A DNA stretch of 6,035 nt, taken from NCBI GenBank assembly GCA_944391155.1, contig CALXSO010000127.1, positions 1-6,035 of the forward strand. Direction: 5' to 3'. Shown here piece by piece: positions 1 to 5,935 of the stretch. Source of the DNA: an uncultured Clostridia bacterium (GTDB lineage Bacteria; Bacillota; Clostridia; TANB77; CAG-508). The first letter of the stretch is position 1; each line of letters begins with the position of its first letter. The notes under the pieces were generated by a model that saw nothing but the letters and a program-made list of their open reading frames with translations, made no database searches and had not been told where the DNA came from. Position numbers and translations under genes: made by a program.

Positions 1-117
1 ATGAATCAACAAAGTACCACCAACATTTGAAATACTTGTAGATTCATAAAACTTGTCAGTAAGCCAAATAGATTCTTGTGGAATTGTTAAACGATAGTTC
101 TTTTTCATAATATACAT
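1..117 (-). CDS. Condensation-domain protein, probably NRPS (5' end only)
   Basis: Reading the minus strand from ATG at 117 gives 39 open codons that run off the left edge. Residues 8-24 read YRLTIPQESIWLTDKFY, followed by a TSISNVGGTLLI-like stretch. This resembles the start of NRPS condensation domains: core motif C1 (S-x-A-Q-x-R-x-W in the family; here T-I-P-Q-E-S-I-W), then a conserved 'FY..T....n.gGt..i' segment. Condensation domains form peptide bonds between carrier-bound substrates in the cytoplasm. Starting directly with this domain fits either a lipo-initiating starter module or a module fed by a partner protein. A second in-frame ATG lies at 108. Neither start has a visible Shine-Dalgarno sequence, unlike every other gene here, but a good promoter lies just upstream. 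The downstream domains are outside the window, so a stand-alone condensation or acyltransferase-like protein remains possible. Family call is fairly confident; full NRPS is inference. Confidence 0.68.
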   Translation of the reverse strand, partial: MYIMKKNYRLTIPQESIWLTDKFYESTSISNVGGTLLIH

Positions 118-134
118 CGATTCAATAAATTAAT

Positions 135-151
135 TAATGTTAACCACATTA
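135..151. promoter_or_regulatory. Small dyad over the NRPS -10 and start site (possible operator)
   Basis: TAATGT (135-140) and ACATTA (146-151) form 6-bp inverted arms with a 5-nt spacer. The dyad overlaps the -10 box and the predicted start site, which is where a repressor operator would sit. The arms are short and AT-rich, so chance is a real alternative. Confidence 0.3.
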
Positions 152-176
152 TACAAATATGGGCGAGAAAAATCAA
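148..176 (-). promoter_or_regulatory. Sigma-A-type promoter of the NRPS-like gene
   Basis: On the minus strand a TTGATT -35 (171-176) is followed, after exactly 17 nt, by a perfect TATAAT -10 (148-153). Transcription would start near 141, giving a leader of about 24 nt before the ATG at 117. That leader is AT-only for most of its length and carries no Shine-Dalgarno sequence. Confidence 0.65.
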
Positions 177-211
177 ATATTTTGTAAAAAAAAATAAAAA
201 AATGTCGATTT

Positions 212-368
212 GGAATTACAGTTCAGTATAACATAAAGATAAGCCAGCCGAAAATTAATATATAAATATTTTTTGTAAAAAAACTTTAGATTTACCTGTT
301 GTTCTTTGACAAAATATTTATATATCAAAACTTTGGCTTACTCTACAAAATTTAATCTGACCGGTAAC
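212..368. repeat. Tandem repeat copy A, about 157 bp, in the divergent intergenic region
   Basis: This copy aligns with 373-524. The first 40 nt (212-251 versus 373-412) match ungapped at 32 of 40 positions, including an 8-nt GAATTACA and the block ATAAGCCA. A second block (286-314 versus 446-474) matches at 24 of 29, including TTTGACAAAA. Both copies end in CTGAC followed by GTAAC (357-368 versus 513-524). The offset falls from 161 to 156 across the unit, so small indels have accumulated. No coding frame or recognisable insertion-sequence end was seen. Confidence 0.75.
240..340. repeat. Large inverted repeat inside copy A
   Basis: Outer arms are TAAGCCA (240-246) and TGGCTTA (334-340). Inner arms are the 18-nt 259-276 and the 16-nt ACAAAATATTTATATA (309-324), which pair perfectly apart from two extra T in the left arm. 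The central loop is about 32 nt. There is no T-run after it, so it is not a standard terminator. It could be a cruciform or RNA structure, or a binding region. Confidence 0.6.
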
Positions 369-372
369 ATTT

Positions 373-524
373 TGAATTACATTTCATTATATGAAAAAAA
401 TAAGCCATCCGAGAAGTTTATATAAAAGCACTTTTTATCAAAAATTTGGATCTATCTGTAGTTATTTGACAAAAAATATATAAAACAATTAAACCACCTG
501 TAAAAATCAAGTCTGACTCGTAAC
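373..524. repeat. Tandem repeat copy B, about 152 bp
   Basis: Second copy of the unit at 212-368, about 80% identical over the alignable blocks. The inverted repeat present in copy A is largely eroded here. A short TTTGACTTATAAC-like stretch right after it (533-545) may be a further degenerate trace, or chance. The copies lie between the NRPS promoter and the acyl-CoA ligase promoter, so a regulatory role is possible but unproven. Confidence 0.72.
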
Positions 525-570
525 AAAATTAATTTGACTTATAACAAAATAAAAAATAGAAAAAAGAAGC

Positions 571-599
571 TTGTAAAATAAAGGTAAATAAGATAAAAT
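571..599 (+). promoter_or_regulatory. Candidate promoter of the acyl-CoA ligase gene
   Basis: TTGTAA (571-576, 4 of 6 to the -35 consensus), a 17-nt spacer, then TAAAAT (594-599, 5 of 6 to the -10 consensus). Transcription would begin near 606, with a leader of about 27 nt. The region is very A-rich, so this is only a moderate call. Confidence 0.4.
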
Positions 600-632
600 G
601 AAAAAGAAAATAGAAAGAAAGAAGTGATTGTT

Positions 633-2360
633 ATGAGTAATAATGTGAATAGAAAAGTATATGAATCTAGAAAAGTAAAGGATTATAGAGAATTAGTAGA
701 ATATTCAACAACACATTTTGCAGAAAACATTGCTTATAAATATAAAAAAGATCATACTGCAAAAAAAGTAGAATATATAGAGAAAACATACAAACAAACT
801 GGGGAAGATATTAAGGCACTAAGTACAGCTTTACTAGAAATGGGATTAGAAGGAAAAAGAATAGTTTTAGTTGGAAATAATAGCTATGAATGGTGCATAA
901 GTTATTTAGCAATCACTTGTGGAAATATGGTAGTAGTACCAATTGATAAAGCTTTACCAGACATTGAAATGGAAAGATTAATTATAAGAAGTGAGGCAGA
1001 CGCAATAGTTTGTGATAAAAAATATATAGAAACAGCCAAAAATGTAATCGAAAGCAAAGAAGGCAATCTTAAGACAATTATATGTACAGAGAACACAAAA
1101 GATAAATCTCTTAAAGTAAAAGAATTAATAGAAAAAGGAACAAAATTAATAAGTGATGGAAATAAAAAATATGAAGATGTCAAAATAAATCCAGATAAAA
1201 TATCAATTATGTTATTCACTTCAGGAACAACAAATGAACCAAAAGCAGTTATGTTATCACAAAAAAATATATGCACAAATATACAAGACATAGCATCTTT
1301 TGTAAAAATATATTCATCAGATACTTTATTATCATTTTTACCAATACATCACACCTTTGAATGTACAATAACTTTTTTATATGGTTTTTATAGTGGTGCA
1401 ACGGTTGCCTTTTGTGATGGACTAAAATATATACAAAAGAATCTTGCAGAATATCAAGTATCAATTTTAGTTGCAGTACCAGTAGTATTAGAAACAATGT
1501 ACAAAAAAATATTAAAAGCAATAGAAGAAAAAGGAAAAACAAAATTAATTAATAAAATGACAAAAATTTCAAATGCTTTATTAAAATGCAAAATAGATTT
1601 AAGAAAAATAATATTTAAACAAGTATTAGATAATTTTGGTGGGCATTTAAGAGTTGTATTTTATGGAGCAGCTCCAATGAATAAAAGCACAATAATTGGA
1701 TTTAACAATTTTGGGGTATCACTAGTACAAGGATATGGACTTACAGAAACTTCTCCCGTAGTATCAGCAGAAACAGACAAAGAAAAAAGACCTGGATCAG
1801 TAGGTTTAGCACTTCCAAGTTTAGAAGTAAAAATAGATAATCCTGATGAAGAGGGAGTAGGTGAGATTACTGTAAAAGGACCAAGTGTGATGTTAGGATA
1901 TTATAAAAATGATGAAGAAACTAAAAAAGTATTAAAAGATGGATGGTTTAGCACAGGAGATTATGGATATATAGACAATGATGGATTTATATACATAACA
2001 GGTAGGAAAAAAGACATATTAGTACTAAAAAATGGAAAAAATGTATATCCACAAGAAATAGAATTTTTAATAAATAAAATACCATATGTTTCAGAATCAA
2101 TAGTTTATGCAAGAGATAAAACTGCAACAGATACAATGCTATGTGCTAAAATAGTGTATGATAAAGATCATATAAAAGAAATATTAGGAGAAAAAACTGA
2201 AAAAGAATATAAAGATATTTTGTGGAAAGAAATAAAGAAAATAAATCAGGATTTACCAGTGTTTAAACATATAAAAAATATTACCATAACAACAGAACCA
2301 CTTAAAAAAACAACAACACAAAAAGTAAAAAGATATGAAGAGTTAAAAGTGTTGAAATAA
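633..2360 (+). CDS. Long-chain fatty acid-CoA ligase (AMP-binding, ANL superfamily)
   Basis: Predicted cytoplasmic 575-aa enzyme that activates a fatty acid with ATP to an acyl-adenylate and then transfers it to CoA, or possibly to a carrier protein. Numbered from ATG 633, the ATP-binding loop TSGTTNEPKA starts at T196. GYGLTETSP starts at G367. The ATP-ribose aspartate lies in STGD at D443, the hinge region is GRKKD at 457-461, and the C-terminal catalytic lysine is probably K564 in TTTQKVKR. The FYGAAPM segment after a basic helical stretch (about 285-345) is typical of the long-chain subgroup. Length is normal for bacterial members and all core motifs are intact. ATG 633 is preferred over in-frame GTG 624 because AGAAGTGAT just upstream resembles a Shine-Dalgarno sequence and includes that GTG. 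The gene diverges from the NRPS-like gene, so supplying acyl groups for a lipopeptide is one hypothesis; ordinary fatty acid uptake is the alternative. Confidence 0.9.
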   Translation: MSNNVNRKVYESRKVKDYRELVEYSTTHFAENIAYKYKKDHTAKKVEYIEKTYKQTGEDIKALSTALLEMGLEGKRIVLVGNNSYEWCISYLAITCGNMVVVPIDKALPDIEMERLIIRSEADAIVCDKKYIETAKNVIESKEGNLKTIICTENTKDKSLKVKELIEKGTKLISDGNKKYEDVKINPDKISIMLFTSGTTNEPKAVMLSQKNICTNIQDIASFVKIYSSDTLLSFLPIHHTFECTITFLYGFYSGATVAFCDGLKYIQKNLAEYQVSILVAVPVVLETMYKKILKAIEEKGKTKLINKMTKISNALLKCKIDLRKIIFKQVLDNFGGHLRVVFYGAAPMNKSTIIGFNNFGVSLVQGYGLTETSPVVSAETDKEKRPGSVGLALPSLEVKIDNPDEEGVGEITVKGPSVMLGYYKNDEETKKVLKDGWFSTGDYGYIDNDGFIYITGRKKDILVLKNGKNVYPQEIEFLINKIPYVSESIVYARDKTATDTMLCAKIVYDKDHIKEILGEKTEKEYKDILWKEIKKINQDLPVFKHIKNITITTEPLKKTTTQKVKRYEELKVLK

Positions 2361-2548
2361 TGAAAGATAAATAGGAAAGAAAAATAAGAATGGAAAAATA
2401 GAAAAAGAAAAATAGAAAAAAATAGAAAAAGAAAAATAAAAGAAAAATAAAAGAAAATAGAAAAGAAAATTGAAAAGAAAATATAAAAGAAAAATAAAAG
2501 AGAAAAAAGTAAAGTAAAATAAAAAAGAAGAAAATAAAGATTAAAATA
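2361..2548. repeat. Purine-rich, C-free low-complexity spacer
   Basis: The spacer after the ligase stop consists of short A-runs broken by G and occasional T. No C occurs from 2320 to 2548 (229 nt, including the ligase 3' end). Imperfect units of the GAAAAATAAA type recur. One 17-mer is repeated exactly at 2398-2414 and 2422-2438, and an 18-mer at 2436-2453 and 2483-2500. No gene, hairpin or terminator is visible, so ligase transcripts may read through toward the protease gene. Confidence 0.7.
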
Positions 2549-2587
2549 CAAAATTAATAAAAAGTAATAAAATAAGAATTAAACACA

Positions 2588-2608
2588 CAATATTTGGAAA
2601 CAATATTG
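2588..2608. promoter_or_regulatory. Inverted repeat just upstream of the HtrA ribosome binding site
   Basis: CAATATT (2588-2594) and AATATTG (2602-2608) are perfect 7-bp arms with a 7-nt spacer, ending two bases before the GAGGTG Shine-Dalgarno (2611-2616). It could be an operator or a leader hairpin tuning translation. A weak -10-like TAAAAT lies at 2568-2573 without a convincing -35. It does not resemble the CtsR or HrcA (CIRCE) stress operators. Confidence 0.4.
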
Positions 2609-2624
2609 TAGAGGTGTTTTATAT

Positions 2625-3749
2625 ATGAGAAGGAAACAAAATTGTAAAAAAAAGATTATACTAATAACAATCATCTTAATGATAACATGGATTTTAGGAG
2701 TTTACTTATACACTACATATACAAACATAGAAATTTCTGACTCAGAATATGAAGCACAAAAAACACTTTCCACAGAAAATGAACAAACTGTGGAAACAGT
2801 AGAAGAAAACAGTACAAAAATAGCAGATATAATAGAAAAAACAACAGAAAGTGTTGTTGGAATATCAAAACTCAAAAGTGCAGGAAATTCAATATTTGGA
2901 ACAAGTAACGAAGAAGAATTAGGATTAGGAACAGGGATTATAATAACAGAAGATGGATATATATTGAGTAATGAACATGTAACAGGTGAAAGATATAGTA
3001 AATGTTATATAACATTAGAAGATGGAAAAAAATATACAGGAACAGTTATGTGGAGTGATGATAGTGTTGATTTATCAATAACAAAAATAGAAGCTAAAAA
3101 TTTAAAATATATAAGACTAGGAGACTCCAATAAAATAAGAGTAGGAGAAACAGTATATGCAATAGGAAATCCAATAGGATTTGAATTTAGAAGAACAGTA
3201 ACATCAGGAATAATAAGTGCAAAAAATAGAAGCATTAAATTAGAAGAAGGAGAAGATAAATCATACATGTCTGATTTAATTCAAACAGATGCTACTATAA
3301 ATCCAGGAAACAGTGGAGGACCATTAATAACACCATCAGGAGAAGTTATAGGAATAAACACAGTAAAAATATCATCAGCAGAAGGAATAGGTTTTGCAAT
3401 ACCAATAAACGTAGTAAAAAATGTCATAGAAAGTTTTAAAAACACAGGGAGTTTTGAACAAGCAACTTTAGGAATATATGCATATGATAAAGAAGTAATA
3501 CCATATATAAATTCTAATTTAAGTTTTGAAGATGGAATATATGTAGCACAAATAACAAAAGGGGGCCCATCGAGTAGTACAGAACTAAAAGAAGGAGATA
3601 TAATACTCACAATTGATGGAAATAAATTAAGTACAATGAATGATTTAAGAGAATATATTTATACAAAAAAACCAGGAGACAATGTTATTTTAAAGGTTAA
3701 AAGAGGAAAAATAAATAAGGAAATAAGTGTTGTGTTAGGAAAAAAATAA
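2625..3749 (+). CDS. htrA: Membrane-anchored HtrA/DegP-type serine protease (S1C) with one PDZ domain
   Basis: Predicted 374-aa envelope quality-control protease that degrades misfolded exported proteins. A basic N-terminus is followed by one membrane segment (about residues 10-30), so the protease should face outside, attached to the membrane. A flexible acidic linker runs to about 65. The trypsin-like domain (about 66-275) has a complete catalytic triad: H118 in SNEHV, D149 in VDLS, and S230 in GNSGGPL. One PDZ domain (about 280-373) contains the KEGDIILTIDG segment expected for substrate or peptide binding. A single PDZ plus an anchor matches Gram-positive HtrA and DegS-like layouts. Start ATG 2625 has a GAGGTG Shine-Dalgarno 8 nt upstream. 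It lies 264 nt after the acyl-CoA ligase with no terminator between, so partial co-transcription is possible. A small inverted repeat precedes its ribosome binding site. Confidence 0.93.
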   Translation: MRRKQNCKKKIILITIILMITWILGVYLYTTYTNIEISDSEYEAQKTLSTENEQTVETVEENSTKIADIIEKTTESVVGISKLKSAGNSIFGTSNEEELGLGTGIIITEDGYILSNEHVTGERYSKCYITLEDGKKYTGTVMWSDDSVDLSITKIEAKNLKYIRLGDSNKIRVGETVYAIGNPIGFEFRRTVTSGIISAKNRSIKLEEGEDKSYMSDLIQTDATINPGNSGGPLITPSGEVIGINTVKISSAEGIGFAIPINVVKNVIESFKNTGSFEQATLGIYAYDKEVIPYINSNLSFEDGIYVAQITKGGPSSSTELKEGDIILTIDGNKLSTMNDLREYIYTKKPGDNVILKVKRGKINKEISVVLGKK

Positions 3750-3835
3750 ATTTAAAATGAAAAAGATTTCATAAGAAAATAAAAAATAAAAAAATAAAAA
3801 ATAGAAAAAAAATAATCATAACCACCAGTAAAACT

Positions 3836-3917
3836 CAATGTCAACAACTTAAGAAAAAAAAGCAATGTAATTATTTTTATAGACACATTGCTTTTTTTTC
3901 TTAAGTTGTTGACATTG
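3836..3917. terminator. Perfect 33-bp inverted repeat, bidirectional intrinsic terminator
   Basis: Arms 3836-3868 and 3885-3917 are perfectly complementary over 33 bp, with a 16-nt loop. The inner part is a classic terminator: GCAATGT pairs with ACATTGC, flanked by A8 on the left and T8 on the right, so it works in both directions. It lies between the convergent protease and M23 genes, 86 nt after the protease stop. The stem continues a further 18 bp beyond the A8/T8 tract, which a simple terminator does not need. The rest of the 3750-4077 gap holds an A-rich stretch (3750-3825), a 10-bp palindrome GGTAATTACC (3931-3940) and the AT hairpin at 3941-3982; no gene was seen. Confidence 0.85.
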
Positions 3918-3940
3918 TGTAGAACAGGGGGGTAATTACC

Positions 3941-3982
3941 AAAAAAAAATAATTAATAACTATTAAAAGTCTATTAATTATT
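3941..3982 (-). terminator. AT-only hairpin, possible terminator of the M23 gene
   Basis: Read on the minus strand, AATAATTAATA (3982-3972) pairs with the complementary arm at 3958-3948 across a 13-nt loop, and a T-run (complement of A at 3941-3949) follows. The stem contains no G or C, so it would be weak. The stronger repeat at 3836-3917 lies just beyond. Confidence 0.35.
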
Positions 3983-4077
3983 ACTCTAAAAAATAACTAA
4001 CAAGTTATATTATAATTGTAAAAAAATATTCATAATTTAATTAAAAGCAATAAAATCCTTTAAAAAACACTCAAAAT

Positions 4078-5181
4078 TTATTCAAAATTAATAGAATCCT
4101 GAAATTTAACTTTTCTAGAATAATCCCTAGTATCAGAATTTGAAAGTATAACCTCAGAGCGATTCTGCTTCAAGAATTCAATAATTTCATAAACATCAAT
4201 CCAAATTTCATTAGGGCTATCAACTTGAGATTCATCAAAAATAAGTTGCATTCCAAAATGAAGATGAGGAACATTTATATTATTAACATTTTCTTTTATA
4301 CTATATCCAGTCATACCAAGATAACCAATAACATCACCTGCTGTAACAGTAGCTCCCTCTTTTAAATCAGGAACATAAGGATGATTCTTTCTAAGATGAG
4401 CATAATAATAATATCTTTTACCATCAAAACTACGAATTCCTATACGCCAACCACCATATTGATTCCAACCCAAATGTTCAACAGTTCCAGATTCAACAGC
4501 TATAATAGGTGTGCCAATACTACCCATTAAATCATTCCCCAGATGAGTTCTTTTAAATCCATAAGATCGAGAATTACCGAAATCATCATAATGACTAAAA
4601 TTATAATTTTTTGCAATTGGTAAAAAAGCCTTTAATCCGTATCTATTTTCAAAAGAAGCGATTTCAGAATCAGTTTTATTAGAAACATCAGAAGAATTAG
4701 AAGTACTAGAATTACCAGAAGTATCAATTGAATAATTACCTATAAATCCCCCAAGAACAGCAGAATAAGCTTCTAAATAATAAGAATAATATTTCATAGA
4801 ATTCGTCAACTCTTGCATACTTTTTCCACTATTTAACTCAGAAATCAATTTATTCAAATCTGAAGACTTAAAATCTTTAAAATCACCGCCATTTTTACAA
4901 GCAAGATAGCTAAGAAGTTCAATCCAATTATAAACAACAGAATTAGAATTATTATGAGACTCTATATCTAAAGAAGAAGTCAACTTCATAGCCTCGCAAG
5001 TTACATTAAAATCCACCCACTTAATAAAATCCTCAGAATCATCGTTAGAATCCTCAGAATTTTCATCATCATGAGAAAAAGAAAAATATATTAAAAAAGA
5101 ACCTGATAGCAAAACAATTAATACAAAAACAAATATCAAAATAAATATTTTTTTATTAAAAACAAAAGAACGAATAAACAC
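4078..5181 (-). CDS. Membrane-anchored M23 (LytM-type) peptidoglycan endopeptidase
   Basis: Predicted 367-aa zinc peptidase that cuts peptide bridges in the cell wall. Residues about 12-33 form one membrane segment, placing the rest outside. An acidic low-complexity stretch (about 37-50), a helical region (about 52-150) and a Ser/Asn-rich linker follow. The M23 domain (about 205-340) has all expected residues: zinc ligands H213 and D217 (HLGND) and H308, with catalytic H262 (YAHLRK) and H306 (PHLHFG). It should therefore be active. The helical region and GWNQYGGWRIGIRSFDGKRY segment look like a widespread clostridial M23 subgroup (from memory, not searched). Start is GTG at 5181, supported by an AGGGGGA Shine-Dalgarno at 5187-5193; no nearby ATG competes. 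No clear promoter was found. The gene is divergent from the deaminase and convergent with HtrA. Its codons end mostly in T or G, unlike its plus-strand neighbours. Confidence 0.92.
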   Translation of the reverse strand: MFIRSFVFNKKIFILIFVFVLIVLLSGSFLIYFSFSHDDENSEDSNDDSEDFIKWVDFNVTCEAMKLTSSLDIESHNNSNSVVYNWIELLSYLACKNGGDFKDFKSSDLNKLISELNSGKSMQELTNSMKYYSYYLEAYSAVLGGFIGNYSIDTSGNSSTSNSSDVSNKTDSEIASFENRYGLKAFLPIAKNYNFSHYDDFGNSRSYGFKRTHLGNDLMGSIGTPIIAVESGTVEHLGWNQYGGWRIGIRSFDGKRYYYYAHLRKNHPYVPDLKEGATVTAGDVIGYLGMTGYSIKENVNNINVPHLHFGMQLIFDESQVDSPNEIWIDVYEIIEFLKQNRSEVILSNSDTRDYSRKVKFQDSINFE

Positions 5182-5232
5182 AAAAATCCCCCTATAAAAT
5201 AATATTAGAAAAACAAAAAAATAGAATAAAGA

Positions 5233-5260
5233 TTGAAAATTTTTATAATTAATATATAAT
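5233..5260 (+). promoter_or_regulatory. Sigma-A-type promoter of the guanine deaminase gene
   Basis: TTGAAA (5233-5238) and a perfect TATAAT (5255-5260) are separated by 16 nt. Transcription would start near 5267, about 29 nt before the ATG. It is followed by a strong AAGGAGAG ribosome binding site (5283-5290). Confidence 0.65.
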
Positions 5261-5295
5261 AAAAAGAAATCTATAAAATAAAAAGGAGAGATTTT

Positions 5296-5757
5296 ATGAA
5301 TAAGTACATGAAAAAAGCAAAAGAAAAAGCAGACTATAGCATAAAAAATAATGAAGGAGGACCATTTGGAGCAGTAATAATAGACAAAGAAGGAAATATA
5401 ATCGCAGAAGGCAACAATAAAGTATTAAAAAACAATGATCCAACAGCACATGCTGAAATAACAGCAATAAGAGAGGCATGTAAAAAATTAAATACATATG
5501 ACTTATCGGAATATATACTATACACATCATGTGAACCTTGTCCAATGTGTTTATCTGCAATAATATGGTCAAACATAAAAAAAGTTTTCTATGGATGCAC
5601 TAGAAAAGATGCAGGAGAAATAGGATTTAGAGATGATATGATTTATGAATATTTAAAAGGAAAAAATAAAGAATTAATAAATCTAGAAGAAATAGACAGA
5701 GAAGAATGTCTAAAAAGTTTTGAAAAATACAGAGCGAACAATGGAATTATCTATTAG
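5296..5757 (+). CDS. guaD: Guanine deaminase, cytidine-deaminase fold (GuaD type)
   Basis: Predicted 153-aa cytoplasmic zinc enzyme that converts guanine to xanthine and ammonia in purine salvage or nitrogen scavenging. The zinc and catalytic motifs are complete: H52 with proton-shuttle E54 in PTAHAE, and C82/C85 in CEPCPMC. The sequence closely follows the Bacillus subtilis GuaD pattern as I remember it, including N-terminal GGPFGAV, NDPTAHAE, ILYTSCEPCPMC and the GF-x-DD-x-IY segment around 110-116. It also ends in tyrosine, as that enzyme does, where the C-terminus helps close the active site. Length (about 156 aa in B. subtilis) agrees. The tRNA adenosine deaminase TadA is the main alternative, but the GF-x-DD region and C-terminus favour GuaD. 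It has its own promoter and a strong ribosome binding site and looks monocistronic. Confidence 0.88.
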   Translation: MNKYMKKAKEKADYSIKNNEGGPFGAVIIDKEGNIIAEGNNKVLKNNDPTAHAEITAIREACKKLNTYDLSEYILYTSCEPCPMCLSAIIWSNIKKVFYGCTRKDAGEIGFRDDMIYEYLKGKNKELINLEEIDREECLKSFEKYRANNGIIY

Positions 5758-5934
5758 GAAGTTCTCAGACGAAAAATTACATATAAATACAGAAGGAAAA
5801 ACATCGAAGAATTTAGTAAAAAAATATTAAAAACAGTACTAAAAGAAATAACGAATACAACATTAAGCTAGGAGTGGACAAAAGGGATAATAGCAAAAGG
5901 AAGAATAGCAGTAATAACGAATAAAAAAGAATAA
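5758..5934 (+). other. Possible decayed coding remnant after guaD
   Basis: Directly after the guaD stop and in the same frame, 37 codons (5758-5868) are open, then one TAG (5869-5871), then 20 open codons to TAA (5932-5934). The codons (ATA, AAA, ACA, AGA, GTA) look like those of plus-strand genes here, and the translation (for example EWTKGIIAKGRIAVITNKKE) looks protein-like. There is no start codon or ribosome binding site of its own, and no family was recognised. It may be a broken gene remnant, or merely AT-rich spacer. Confidence 0.2.
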
Positions 5935-5935
5935 A

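Noticed and set aside
58..68. AGTAAGCCAAA within the NRPS-like coding region, matching the outer arm of the repeat dyad
   Set aside because: It is an 11-nt match inside codons for a conserved segment; most likely coincidence.
1..117. Different codon use of the NRPS fragment as evidence of horizontal transfer
   Set aside because: Only 39 codons are available, and M23 on the same strand shows the same T-ending preference.
158..196. 12-codon open frame (MGEKNQIF...) upstream of the NRPS promoter
   Set aside because: It overlaps the promoter of the opposite strand, has no ribosome binding site and is followed by no regulated gene on its strand.
306..494. Perfect TTGACA hexamers in both repeat copies (306-311 and 466-471) as plus-strand promoters
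   Set aside because: No acceptable -10 box lies 16-18 nt downstream of either copy.
212..524. Repeat pair as a CRISPR array or insertion-sequence ends
   Set aside because: The units are about 155 bp and diverged, with no short constant repeat and spacer pattern; unit ends are not inverted repeats and no transposase is present.
902..1542. Two overlapping minus-strand open frames inside the acyl-CoA ligase gene
   Set aside because: They lie antisense to a gene with intact conserved motifs and encode no recognisable protein; typical shadows of A-rich coding DNA.
2246..2551. Open minus-strand frame of about 100 codons, rich in Phe
   Set aside because: It is the complement of the purine-rich spacer and the ligase 3' end; the translation is low-complexity F/L/S/Y with no motif or ribosome binding site.
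3005..3610. Minus-strand open frames inside the HtrA gene
   Set aside because: Antisense to conserved protease and PDZ sequence; no domain and no ribosome binding site.
5294..5576. Minus-strand open frames inside guaD
   Set aside because: Antisense to the zinc-motif region of a well-supported deaminase.
5738..5827. 29-codon open frame overlapping the end of guaD (starts MELSIRKF)
   Set aside because: No ribosome binding site, very short and no recognisable similarity.
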